Under the pieces are notes generated by a model, which ran no database searches, had not been told where the DNA came from, and worked only from the letters and a program-made list of their open reading frames with translations. From contig CAVSAU010000002.1 of NCBI GenBank assembly GCA_963726065.1, forward strand, positions 1 through 64,000: a DNA stretch of 64,000 nt, given 5' to 3'. Made by a program: the position numbers and the translations under genes. This document shows, one piece after another, positions 17,110-24,894 of the stretch. The stretch's first letter is position 1. Every line of letters starts with the position of its first letter. This DNA comes from Neomesorhizobium sp963726065. GTDB taxonomy: Bacteria > Pseudomonadota > Alphaproteobacteria > Rhizobiales > Rhizobiaceae.

Positions 17110-18984
17110 ATGAGCGCGATATTCGGTGAAGTCCTGACATTTGGACAGGCAAAGGGACCCGACATCGCCCTGCGGGTGTTCGGCGACGAGCACTACGCGC
17201 GCTACGAGAACCTGGACGGATATTCCGCGGTCTACGACGACGAACTGGGCCTCTTCTGCTACGCCCGCCTCTCCGCTGGAAGCTTCCGGTCCACCGGAAT
17301 AGCGCTGTCGAAGCGGGCGCCAGCCTACCTGGCTCGTCATTTGCAGGAAGCGCAGGACACGGTGGTCGCGCGCGCAAAGGCGCGCATGATGCGCCGTTCC
17401 GCCATGGCCGGCGGCCACCGGGAGGAGGCCAGGGCGCTCACGTTCGGGCCTAATCAGGGCTTGCTCGAAGGGCGGATACTTTCGATAGGCGCGGTCATGG
17501 GCCTGACCATCCTCGTCAACTTCAAGGACTTGGCGAGCACCGTCACGCGCGCCGATGTCGACGACATGCTGAATGGCGCCAATTATACGCGCAACGGCAA
17601 TATCAGCTCCGCCAAGAAGTATTTCGAGCGTGTATCCAGCGGAAAGCTCGACTACACCAACATTGTTGTCGGTCCTTTCACCTTGAGCAGAAACCGCGAG
17701 TTCTACGTCAACAACCTGTTGGTGGAGGAAGCGCTGCAGCTTGCCGTGGCGTCCGGGCTGAACCTCAAGCAGTTCGATTCGCGCAACGAGAACGTCGTCG
17801 ACGCCCTGAACGTGATGTATGCCGGCCAGACCCAGTATCGTGGCGAATTGTGGCCGCACAACTTCCACATCGACCTGCGTTTCGGCACGATGCGCACCGA
17901 CCTCTATCTGCTGACCAGCCTCGGCCGCACGCCGGCCGATCTCAGCATCGGCACTTTCTGCCACGAGAACGGGCACCTTCTATGCCGTTTTCCCGACATG
18001 TACGATTATGGCGAACGCGATGGCGACAGCGTCAAGAGTTCCGGCATCGGCAGTTACTGCCTGATGGGATCGGGAAACCACAATGACAACGGACGCAGCC
18101 CGTCACCGGTATGCGCTTATCTGCGCGACCTCGCCGGCTGGTGTGACAACGAGATCGACCTGAGTACAGCCGCACCCCAGGAGGCACGCCAGGGCGACTA
18201 CAACACAGTGATGAAGTACCGCACCTCCAGGTCCAACGAATATTTTCTGGTCGAGAACCGATCGAGGATGGAACTCGACCGTGGCCTGCCGGCGAGCGGG
18301 CTCGCCGTCTATCACTGCGATACCCTTGGCTCGAACGAGTTCCAGCAAGGAACCGCCGCGAAACATTATCAATGTGCATTGTTGCAGGCCGACGGTCGCC
18401 AGGACCTGGAACGCGACACCAACCAGGGCGACGGCGATGATCTCTATGCGGCGGTCGCCGGCATTGCGCTCTCCGCTACGTCCTCACCGAATTCGCGGGA
18501 ATGGGACGGCCGTGATTCCGGGCTGATCATCTCAGACATTTCGGCGCCGGGCCAGGTCATCAAATTCAAGGTCGGAACGGCGCAACCCGATGTGGTCGTT
18601 GCAGGCGACGCAACCCCGATGATATCCATCCCCGACAATCGGACGGCTGGCGTTTCCAGCACGATCGCCATCGCCAAATCCGGCACGGTTGCCCAGATCA
18701 AGGTCTCCGTCGATATTCAGCACACTTTTATCGGCGATCTTCGGGTGGCCCTGACATCACCGGCCGGCCGCAGCACGGTCTTGCATCCCCAACTTGGCGG
18801 GTCCACGGACAATCTGGTGGCGACCTATGATTCCGCGACCCCCGGCGGTGTTTTGAGCAGCATGGTTGGCCAGCCGATCAAAGGCAACTGGACACTGAAC
18901 GTCTCCGACCGCGTCAGGGCCGATGTCGGCAAGCTGCGGAAATGGAGCATCGAGATGCGGTCGACGCCAGCGCCGATCGTATAG
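17110..18984 (+). CDS. M6-family zinc metalloprotease with C-terminal P-domain
   Basis: A 624-residue protein. The N-terminal ~95 residues form a prodomain-like region shared with the preceding small gene. The catalytic part carries H285-E-N-G-H289 followed by LLCRFPDMYDYG, the extended zinc site of the immune inhibitor A (M6) family, with the Met-turn-like SYCLMGSGNHNDNG after it. The last ~120 residues (IPDNRTAGVSSTI to KLRKWSIEM) match a P/Homo B domain, a jelly-roll found in secreted proteases. No standard signal peptide is visible, so export may use another route or the protein may act inside or after lysis. The ribosome site GAGGAA precedes the ATG. Target unknown. Confidence 0.85.
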   Translation: MSAIFGEVLTFGQAKGPDIALRVFGDEHYARYENLDGYSAVYDDELGLFCYARLSAGSFRSTGIALSKRAPAYLARHLQEAQDTVVARAKARMMRRSAMAGGHREEARALTFGPNQGLLEGRILSIGAVMGLTILVNFKDLASTVTRADVDDMLNGANYTRNGNISSAKKYFERVSSGKLDYTNIVVGPFTLSRNREFYVNNLLVEEALQLAVASGLNLKQFDSRNENVVDALNVMYAGQTQYRGELWPHNFHIDLRFGTMRTDLYLLTSLGRTPADLSIGTFCHENGHLLCRFPDMYDYGERDGDSVKSSGIGSYCLMGSGNHNDNGRSPSPVCAYLRDLAGWCDNEIDLSTAAPQEARQGDYNTVMKYRTSRSNEYFLVENRSRMELDRGLPASGLAVYHCDTLGSNEFQQGTAAKHYQCALLQADGRQDLERDTNQGDGDDLYAAVAGIALSATSSPNSREWDGRDSGLIISDISAPGQVIKFKVGTAQPDVVVAGDATPMISIPDNRTAGVSSTIAIAKSGTVAQIKVSVDIQHTFIGDLRVALTSPAGRSTVLHPQLGGSTDNLVATYDSATPGGVLSSMVGQPIKGNWTLNVSDRVRADVGKLRKWSIEMRSTPAPIV

Positions 18985-19205
18985 TTCCGCTCGGTCGAGG
19001 CACGTGGCGTGTGCTGCCATTGACGCAACGCCGCCAAATCACTATCTGCGCGGCCTGGGTGGGAAGCCCCTGCCGCCCGCGGCCGCAAGGCTTTGGTAAA
19101 GCTTCCTCTTGAAAAGTTCGTTTCCCTGTCGATGCGACGGCCGAAGCGGCAATGCGGGCCCCGTTCGAAACAAGCCGCTTGCATAACGCGAAGGAGCGAA
19201 CCACG

Positions 19206-19637
19206 ATGACCAGAAAATTGTCATCCGACTACAAGAACTATGCCCGCAAGCTGCGCGACGCGCTGGCTGCCGATGGCATAACCGTGTCCCACACCAAGGC
19301 GCTGGAACTCGTCGCCAGGCAGAACGGCGCGCGCGACTGGAACACGCTTGCCGCGCGTCCGGCGACGGAGGAGAACTCCGTCCCCTTTGCGGTTGGCGAA
19401 ACGGTGTCCGGCACTTTCAACGGCGCCCCGGCGCACGGCCGTGTCATTGGCCTGGAAGAAACGATCAAGCCCGATCTGTGGCGCGTGACCGTTGCTTTCA
19501 ATCCGCCGGTGAACGCCTCCACCTCGCAACATTTCGCCGCCGAGCGACGGCGTGTACAGATGGTGGTGGGAGCCGACGGACGCTCGCGGCGGCTGACTGG
19601 CACCGAAACCGGTGTGATGACGCTTCATAGGACCTGA
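19206..19637 (+). CDS. Glyoxalase-superfamily-like conserved protein
   Basis: A 143-residue cytoplasmic protein. The N-terminal helix-rich segment (YARKLRDALAADGITVSHTKALELVARQNGARDWNTLAA) is the signature of a family often annotated as glyoxalase superfamily protein. The C-terminal half is a small beta domain (GETVSGTFNGAPAHGRVIGLEE). No metal-binding glyoxalase residues are evident, so enzymatic activity is doubtful. The start ATG has an AAGGAG site about 10 bases upstream. A strong terminator follows, so the gene is transcribed alone or as the last of its unit. Confidence 0.7.
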   Translation: MTRKLSSDYKNYARKLRDALAADGITVSHTKALELVARQNGARDWNTLAARPATEENSVPFAVGETVSGTFNGAPAHGRVIGLEETIKPDLWRVTVAFNPPVNASTSQHFAAERRRVQMVVGADGRSRRLTGTETGVMTLHRT

Positions 19638-19643
19638 CGTTTC

Positions 19644-19669
19644 AAAGGGCGGCCGAAAAGCCGCCCTTT
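19644..19669 (+). terminator. Rho-independent terminator after the glyoxalase-like gene
   Basis: A perfect 10-bp stem AAAGGGCGGC/GCCGCCCTTT with loop CGAAAA begins six bases after the stop codon and ends in T-rich sequence. It separates this gene from leuD. Confidence 0.8.
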
Positions 19670-19733
19670 GCTTTGCAGTCGTCCTTGTGTAAAGCGTAGG
19701 CCGAATTTCGGAAAACCGACGGGCAGAAGAGCC

Positions 19734-20339
19734 ATGGAAAAGTTCACCAAACTCACCGGCGTCGCAGCGCCCTTGCCGATCGTCAATGTCGACACCGACA
19801 TGATCATCCCCAAGGATTATCTCAAGACCATCAAGCGCACTGGCCTCGGCACCGGCCTTTTCGCAGAGATGCGCTACAACGACGACGGTTCGGAAAACCC
19901 CGACTTCGTGCTCAACAAGCCAGCCTATCGCAACGCCAAGATTCTCGTCGCCGGCGACAATTTCGGCTGCGGTTCGAGCCGCGAGCATGCGCCCTGGGCG
20001 TTGCTCGATTTCGGCATCCGCTGCGTGATTTCGACTTCGTTCGCCGACATCTTCTACAACAACTGCTTCAAGAACGGCATCTTGCCGATCACTGTCAGCC
20101 AGGAAAATCTGGACAAGCTGATGGACGATGCCGAGCGCGGCGCCAACGCCACCGTTTCTGTGGATCTCGAAGCCATGGAAATCCGCGGTCCCGACGGCGG
20201 CATGATCAAGTTCGAACTCGACGACTTCAAGCGGCACTGCCTGCTGAACGGGCTCGACGACATCGGCCTCACGCTTGAGAAGGCGCCGGCGATCGCCAGC
20301 TTCGAGAAGCGCAACGCCGAAAGCCGTCCCTGGGCATAG
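19734..20339 (+). CDS. leuD: 3-isopropylmalate dehydratase small subunit
   Basis: A 201-residue LeuD. With LeuC it converts 2-isopropylmalate to 3-isopropylmalate in leucine synthesis. Family signatures include NVDTDMIIPKDYLKTI near the N-terminus, and FGCGSSREHAPWALLDFGIRCV, the swivel-domain substrate site. The start MEKFTKL is typical; an upstream in-frame ATG adds 22 unrelated residues. leuC is not in the window. leuB lies about 1.4 kb downstream, separated by two small genes on the same strand. Confidence 0.96.
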   Translation: MEKFTKLTGVAAPLPIVNVDTDMIIPKDYLKTIKRTGLGTGLFAEMRYNDDGSENPDFVLNKPAYRNAKILVAGDNFGCGSSREHAPWALLDFGIRCVISTSFADIFYNNCFKNGILPITVSQENLDKLMDDAERGANATVSVDLEAMEIRGPDGGMIKFELDDFKRHCLLNGLDDIGLTLEKAPAIASFEKRNAESRPWA

Positions 20340-20400
20340 TTCCAGTTTTCGAGTTCCACTCAGTCGGCCAGCTGCTCCACAGCAAAGACGGAGGACCGGG

Positions 20401-21243
20401 ATGAAGCTCTTTTCGCCACTGGCTGCCGGAGCGCTGATTTCAATTGGTCTGGGTGGCTTTGCCATTGCTCATGACGAAAAGCAGGCCCCGATCCCCTTCG
20501 AGGGCGGCACGCTGACCATCACCGAGAATGCGGACCAGAAAAAGATCGTCGCCTTTGACGGCAAGGAGCTGGCGCGGAACTACGTCGCTTACTTCGACAA
20601 GATTGTCGACCTCGCCGGCGTCAAGGTCGCGCTCTTCGACATCGGCGACGGCGGCAATGCCTGCGGCCCGGCGGCGGTTCTGGTCTGGAAGCCGCAGGAC
20701 GGCGACATCCAGAGCACTACCGTCGGCGCCGACGATTGCGGAGCCCCGCCGGCGGCGGTGACGCAAAACAACATCTTCTTCGTGCCTTACCCCTTGCCGG
20801 GCGAGACCCTGCCTGTGAAAATGTGGGCGCCGGACACCGGTCTGCAGGTGCATGGCGACCTAACTTACGCGCCGCAGCCAGGCACTACCTGGACGGACCT
20901 TGATCCCCAGCAATTCGTTGACGGCATTATCGGAGCCTTCAGGAACGAAGCGCTCTATAAGACCGCCCGGGAGTTGCTCGGCACCGACATGGCCAACTTT
21001 GCGACAAGCCTCAAGGTCAATGGCGGCACCGAAAAGACGCCGTCCGGCATCTTCTATGCCAGTGGCTGCATACCGCATGCCTGTGGCACCTATGACGGGT
21101 TCATGGCGGTCGATCCAAAGGCAAAGAAGCTCTACTTCGCACAGCAAAGCGATCAGCCCGAACCAAAGGCATGGCCGGCGCTCGGTGAGTGGCCAGCCGA
21201 AATCCGTGACACGATGAACAGCGCGCTCACGGCGCAGCAGTAG
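20401..21243 (+). CDS. Secreted protein with Ivy-like (lysozyme inhibitor) motif
   Basis: A 280-residue protein with a clear signal peptide (KLFSPLAAGALISIGLGGFAIA, cleavage near residue 23). The C-terminal part has SGCIPHACGTYDGFMAVD, which resembles the CKPHDC signature loop of Ivy-type inhibitors of C-type lysozyme. The earlier part (about 25-150) has two further cysteines and no recognised domain. A periplasmic inhibitor role is inference from this motif alone; conserved hypothetical is the safe label. A good GGAGG site precedes the ATG. Confidence 0.6.
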   Translation: MKLFSPLAAGALISIGLGGFAIAHDEKQAPIPFEGGTLTITENADQKKIVAFDGKELARNYVAYFDKIVDLAGVKVALFDIGDGGNACGPAAVLVWKPQDGDIQSTTVGADDCGAPPAAVTQNNIFFVPYPLPGETLPVKMWAPDTGLQVHGDLTYAPQPGTTWTDLDPQQFVDGIIGAFRNEALYKTARELLGTDMANFATSLKVNGGTEKTPSGIFYASGCIPHACGTYDGFMAVDPKAKKLYFAQQSDQPEPKAWPALGEWPAEIRDTMNSALTAQQ

Positions 21244-21261
21244 CCAACGAAGGCACACCCG

Positions 21262-21645
21262 ATGCGCAAACTGATCTCCACCGGTTCCCCGTTCGAAAAG
21301 ACCGCCGGCTATTCGCGCGCGGTGGTTGATGGCGAATGGTGCTTCGTTTCCGGCACGACGGGCTACAACTATGCCACGATGACGATGCCCGATAGCGTCG
21401 AGGAACAGACGCGAAACTGCCTTTCGACAATCCATGCCGCGCTTGAAGAAGGCGGATTCACCATGGCCGACGTGGTGCGGGCGCATTACTACATCACCGA
21501 TCGGGCTTTCGTGGACGTTGTCTTCCCGATCCTCGGGGAGGCCTTCGGCGAGATCCGGCCGGCCGCAACCATGATCGTTTGCCAGCTCAACAAGCCCGAG
21601 ATGCTGATCGAGATCGAAGTGACCGCCCTGAAGCGTCGTTCCTGA
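21262..21645 (+). CDS. RidA/YjgF family protein
   Basis: A 127-residue RidA-like protein, the family that hydrolyses reactive enamine/imine intermediates to ketoacids. Segments SGTTGYNYATMTMPDSVEEQTRNCL, VRAHYYITDRA and IRPAATMIVCQLNKPEMLIEIE follow the family fold. Archetypal RidA has Arg105 for the carboxylate; here the equivalent lies in IRPAATM, so catalysis is possible, but the diverged N-terminus suggests a subgroup other than RidA proper. It sits 18 bases after the secreted protein gene and is probably cotranscribed. Confidence 0.85.
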   Translation: MRKLISTGSPFEKTAGYSRAVVDGEWCFVSGTTGYNYATMTMPDSVEEQTRNCLSTIHAALEEGGFTMADVVRAHYYITDRAFVDVVFPILGEAFGEIRPAATMIVCQLNKPEMLIEIEVTALKRRS

Positions 21646-21732
21646 CCGTCGCGTCGCCTTTCCGCCTTGCGCAGCCTGCGTTCGCCGGGTAGCAAGGCCG
21701 CGGTTCACGGCACTTTCTTGGGAAGAATGTTC

Positions 21733-22845
21733 ATGGCTTCGAAAAAACTGCTCCTTCTTGCCGGCGACGGCATCGGCCCGGAGGCGATGGCGGAAGTCCG
21801 AAAACTCATTGCGGTGATGAACGAGAAGTTTTCCACGGGTTTCGAAACTGAAGAAGGCCTGGTCGGCGGCTCTGCCTATGACGCGCATGGCGCGGCGATT
21901 TCGGATGCCGACATGGCAAAGGCGATGGCGGCCGACGCGGTGCTGTTCGGCGCCGTCGGCGGGCCGAAATGGGATTCCGTGCCCTACGAGGTTCGCCCCG
22001 AAGCCGGCCTGCTGCGTTTGCGCAAGGACATGGAACTGTTCGCCAACCTGCGCCCGGCGATCTGCTACCCGGCGCTCGCCGCCTCCTCGTCGCTCAAGCA
22101 GGAAGTGGTCGAAGGCCTCGATATCCTGATCGTGCGCGAACTGACCGGCGGCGTCTATTTCGGCGAACCCAAGGAAATCATCGATCTCGGCAACGGCCAG
22201 AAGCGCGGCATCGACACCCAGGTCTACGATACGTTCGAGATCGAGCGCATTTCCGGCGTCGCCTTCGAACTGGCGCGCACGCGGCAGAACCGCGTCACCT
22301 CGATGGAAAAGCGCAATGTCATGAAATCCGGCGTGTTGTGGAACGAGGTCGTGACGCAGACGCACAGGGCGAAATATTCCGACGTCAAGCTCGACCACAT
22401 GCTGGCCGATGCCGGCGGCATGCAGCTGGTGCGCTGGCCCAAACAGTTCGACGTCATCGTCACCGACAATCTGTTTGGCGACATGCTGTCGGACATCGCG
22501 GCGATGCTGACCGGTTCGATCGGCATGCTGCCATCGGCATCGCTCGGCGCTCCGGATGCCAGGACCGGCAGCCGCAAGGCGCTCTACGAGCCGGTGCATG
22601 GTTCGGCTCCCGACATTGCCGGCAAAGGCATCGCCAACCCGATCGCCATGATCGCCTCGTTTGCGATGTGCCTGCGATATTCGTTCGGCATGGTCAGCGA
22701 GGCCGACCGTGTCGAGGCGGCGATCGCCGACGTGCTCGACGAGGGTTACCGTACCAAGGACATCATGTCGGAGGGTATGACCGAGGTGGACACCACCCGG
22801 ATGGGCGACGCGATAGCCGAAAAATTCCTGGCGCTGTCCGCATAA
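21733..22845 (+). CDS. leuB: 3-isopropylmalate dehydrogenase
   Basis: A 370-residue LeuB. It oxidises and decarboxylates 3-isopropylmalate with NAD in leucine synthesis, in the cytoplasm. Motifs are GDGIGPEAM, the substrate-binding LRLRKDMELFANLRPA, metal-binding DNLFGDMLSDIAAML and the nucleotide site EPVHGSAPDIAGKGIANP. The length is normal for the family. The start MASKKLLLLAGDG matches homologues; 22 extra codons to an upstream ATG are not needed. It ends 13 bases from the convergent DUF805 gene. Confidence 0.97.
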   Translation: MASKKLLLLAGDGIGPEAMAEVRKLIAVMNEKFSTGFETEEGLVGGSAYDAHGAAISDADMAKAMAADAVLFGAVGGPKWDSVPYEVRPEAGLLRLRKDMELFANLRPAICYPALAASSSLKQEVVEGLDILIVRELTGGVYFGEPKEIIDLGNGQKRGIDTQVYDTFEIERISGVAFELARTRQNRVTSMEKRNVMKSGVLWNEVVTQTHRAKYSDVKLDHMLADAGGMQLVRWPKQFDVIVTDNLFGDMLSDIAAMLTGSIGMLPSASLGAPDARTGSRKALYEPVHGSAPDIAGKGIANPIAMIASFAMCLRYSFGMVSEADRVEAAIADVLDEGYRTKDIMSEGMTEVDTTRMGDAIAEKFLALSA

Positions 22846-22857
22846 CCCGCGCAGACC

Positions 22858-23568
22858 TCATACCCGCACGCCAGCGGGTATCGCGCCCCATTTGTTTTCG
22901 TGTTTCTGGCTCGGAATGAGCGAGAAGACGAAAATGATGAGGCCGCCGACATAGGGAAGCAGGATCAGCAGATAGAACCATCCCGACAGGCCGATGTCGT
23001 GGATGCGCCGCACGTTGATGGCGAGGTTCGGGATGAAGGTCGCCAGAAAGTACAAGCTGAACAGGCTTAGCGCGGCGTACGGCGCGCCATCGGGCTCGTC
23101 CAGATTGCCCGCGGCGAGGTCGAGCGCGACCCCTATGGCTACGAGGGTTGCCCCGACCAGCAGGTAGACCAGGTAGAAGCTCCAATATTCGGCACGGCGG
23201 GCGCGGTCGCGGAAATTGACATAGTTGCTGGTGACGCCGCGCCAGAAATAACCCCATAGGCTGGCGTTGCCGGCCGACCCGGAAGCGGCGGCGCGACCGA
23301 ACTGCTGCGCCATCGGCGCCGAAGCGGCCGACGCGCGGGTTGACGCCGCCGGATCGGAGGGCATGACAGAGGGAATGCCAAATTGGGTGCGGATTGAAAA
23401 CACATTGCGCGCGTGGCTGCCAGCAGGCTGGAACTCGACGGCCATGCCCTTGCTCATCGGCGCGTCGCGGCGCAGATCCTCGCGTGAAAACGTATAGCGA
23501 CTTCCATCGACTGCCGTGATGAAGCCGAAGCCTTGGGCCACGTCGTAATGAAGCACTTCGCCGCGCAC
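22858..23568 (-). CDS. Cold-shock-like domain fused to DUF805 membrane domain
   Basis: A 236-residue protein in two parts. Residues 1-60 look like a cold-shock/OB domain (RGEVLHYDVAQGFGFITAVDGSRYTF, with the GFGFI nucleic-acid-binding strand). Residues about 115-230 are a DUF805 domain (FWRGVTSNYVNFRDRARRAEYWSF) with four hydrophobic helices and the NVRRIHDIGLSGW loop. It starts at a GTG with GGAGG nine bases upstream; a longer in-frame ATG start lacks a good site and adds basic residues outside the domain. The function is unknown: it might bind RNA at the inner membrane. Confidence 0.8.
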   Translation of the reverse strand: MRGEVLHYDVAQGFGFITAVDGSRYTFSREDLRRDAPMSKGMAVEFQPAGSHARNVFSIRTQFGIPSVMPSDPAASTRASAASAPMAQQFGRAAASGSAGNASLWGYFWRGVTSNYVNFRDRARRAEYWSFYLVYLLVGATLVAIGVALDLAAGNLDEPDGAPYAALSLFSLYFLATFIPNLAINVRRIHDIGLSGWFYLLILLPYVGGLIIFVFSLIPSQKHENKWGAIPAGVRV

Positions 23569-23667
23569 CTTTGCCCTCCACCGGAGCCTGTTCCACTGCA
23601 CGCTCCTTCGCAGCGGAAACGATGTCAATCCGGCTACCGACAGGGAAGTGGCAAGTAGGCTGAGGGA

Positions 23668-24120
23668 TCAAAGAAACCCTATGAAGCGACCGCACAACAG
23701 GACACCTAGCCAAAGAATGAGCGACAGGGCGGCGCTGGCTCGGAGGAGGTTCGGACTGGACACGCCCTCCCGCAGGCTGAGAAAAAACAGGAAATTCAGC
23801 ACCGCCAGCACGATCAGGCTCACCTTCGCGAGGAAAACCGGCATCGCCGCGTATTCGCTCGCGCGGATGGAGAACATGGCAAAGCCGGTGAGTAGCGCCC
23901 CGCAGAAACCGGTCAATGCGACGCGGCGCAACAGCGCAATGAAAGATTGACGATCGAGCGCCTGGAAGACGCCCAAGATGCGAAAATCGATCAGCATCAC
24001 GCTGGTCAGCACCATGCCAATCGACAGTACGTGCAAGGCGTTGACCACCGGATAGATGACGAAGGAAGCCTTGAGCGACAGCGCCAAACCGGACTGTTCG
24101 AGCGCCCCGAGGAACTCCAT
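23668..24120 (-). CDS. Four-helix integral membrane protein (DUF6644-like)
   Basis: A 150-residue inner-membrane protein with about four transmembrane segments (near 15-45, 65-85, 90-115 and 128-148). The pattern VIYPVVNALHVLSIGMVLTSVMLIDFRILGVF resembles DUF2214/DUF6644-type proteins, with a conserved His in the first long helix that could bind haem. No enzyme function is known. It is followed downstream by the DUF805 gene and preceded 18 bases upstream by the DUF6152 gene, suggesting one operon for the latter pair. Confidence 0.7.
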   Translation of the reverse strand: MEFLGALEQSGLALSLKASFVIYPVVNALHVLSIGMVLTSVMLIDFRILGVFQALDRQSFIALLRRVALTGFCGALLTGFAMFSIRASEYAAMPVFLAKVSLIVLAVLNFLFFLSLREGVSSPNLLRASAALSLILWLGVLLCGRFIGFL

Positions 24121-24138
24121 GTGCTGTCCGGGCTTCGG

Positions 24139-24531
24139 CTAGTTCGAAGGAACGCGGTCGGGATAGACGTCGTAGGTCTTGCCGCCGACGATGATGCGAA
24201 CCGCTTTCATCCTTTTTTCCGTCTCGTCCTTCGAGCGATTGCCGATGGCGGTCACCTCGTCGCCCTTCCTCGCCACCGCCTCGGTGAAGCCCGCAGCAAG
24301 GGTTCTGGAGGGCGGCGCCAGTTCGACACGCCAGATCTCGCCCTCCGCATCGACGTCCAGGGTGGCGTGCGGGTTGCCGATGTAGATTTCGGCGATGACG
24401 CCCCTGAGTTCGAAAAACCCGTCCTCGGTCCATGACCAGCCATGGTGGGCAAAGGCTGGCGCCGACGCCAAGGCGATGAGACCGAGAATTACTGCGCTGC
24501 TGCGCAGTCCGTAACCGTTTGTCCAGTTCAT
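24139..24531 (-). CDS. DUF6152-type periplasmic protein
   Basis: A 130-residue secreted protein. The signal peptide ends at APAFA (about residue 28), followed directly by HHGWSW, a His-rich mature start typical of DUF6152 proteins, which are often encoded next to small membrane proteins as here. A single OB-like beta domain (GVIAEIYIGNPHATLDVD to KTYDVYPDRV) follows. The terminal His pair could bind metal; this is inference. It is the first gene of the unit with the four-helix membrane protein and is divergent from the asd leader. Confidence 0.75.
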   Translation of the reverse strand: MNWTNGYGLRSSAVILGLIALASAPAFAHHGWSWTEDGFFELRGVIAEIYIGNPHATLDVDAEGEIWRVELAPPSRTLAAGFTEAVARKGDEVTAIGNRSKDETEKRMKAVRIIVGGKTYDVYPDRVPSN

Positions 24532-24615
24532 CTTGCGCTCCTGTCTCCGCAGCGAAGCGTAGGACGGCAGCCCCTGCGGTCAAGTCACAAGCTGCTGATC
24601 GGCATTGGCGCTCGA

Positions 24616-24643
24616 TTGACTCTTTGGCGAAACCGCGTAAAAG
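24616..24643 (+). promoter_or_regulatory. Possible promoter of the asd leader
   Basis: TTGACT and TAAAAG are spaced 16 bases apart, ending about 25 bases before the leader ATG. The -35 is good and the -10 weak. It is given only because a promoter must lie upstream of the leader if attenuation occurs. Confidence 0.3.
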
Positions 24644-24667
24644 CCCGTCCTGAAAACGGAGCTTTCC

Positions 24668-24787
24668 ATGCGCGGCCTGTTGATGGCGCTTTTCGCATTC
24701 GACTTTCCCGGCCACGAGGCCGGGTGGCGGCACGCGCCCATCCGTTTCACCAAAACCACGGCCAAAACGACCACCAAAACGGTCTGA
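24668..24787 (+). CDS. Thr/Lys-rich 39-residue leader peptide of asd (candidate)
   Basis: A short frame of 39 codons with ATG preceded at seven bases by GGAG. Its last residues read TKTTAKTTTKTV and then stop: seven Thr and three Lys codons within eleven. Thr and Lys are both end products of the pathway through aspartate semialdehyde, made by the asd product encoded 107 bases downstream. This is the layout of leader peptides such as thrL, where ribosome stalling at scarce aminoacyl-tRNA controls downstream hairpins. No homology evidence is available, so the peptide is a prediction from composition, site and position. Confidence 0.65.
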   Translation: MRGLLMALFAFDFPGHEAGWRHAPIRFTKTTAKTTTKTV

Positions 24788-24877
24788 TCTCCCTTGGCCT
24801 ACCACCCTCTCCCGGGTCCGGCCCGGGGGCGAAGCCCGCAACGGCCAGCGGGTTTTCTCCAAACAGCCAAGCGGAGA
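24788..24877 (+). promoter_or_regulatory. Candidate transcription attenuator between leader peptide and asd
   Basis: Several overlapping RNA hairpins can form. A terminator-like stem (24832-24839 with 24848-24855, eight pairs including one G-U) is followed by TTTT/TTTCT. GGGC 24827-24830 can instead pair with GCCC 24834-24837, taking the terminator's left arm. A GC hairpin lies at 24811-24827. A long-range stem pairs 24788-24798 with 24866-24877, eleven pairs with one bulge. Its left arm starts right after the leader stop codon, where a terminating ribosome would cover it. These pairings are read by eye; no energies were computed. Confidence 0.55.
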
Positions 24878-24894
24878 GGGACAGGAGATTTTCG

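Noticed and set aside
20860..22599. 579-codon open frame antisense to leuB and its neighbours
   Set aside because: A shadow of strongly coding high-GC genes; no domain or ribosome site.
22763..24862. 699-codon minus-strand frame
   Set aside because: It crosses several real genes in another frame, is Arg/Gly-rich and shows no family motif.
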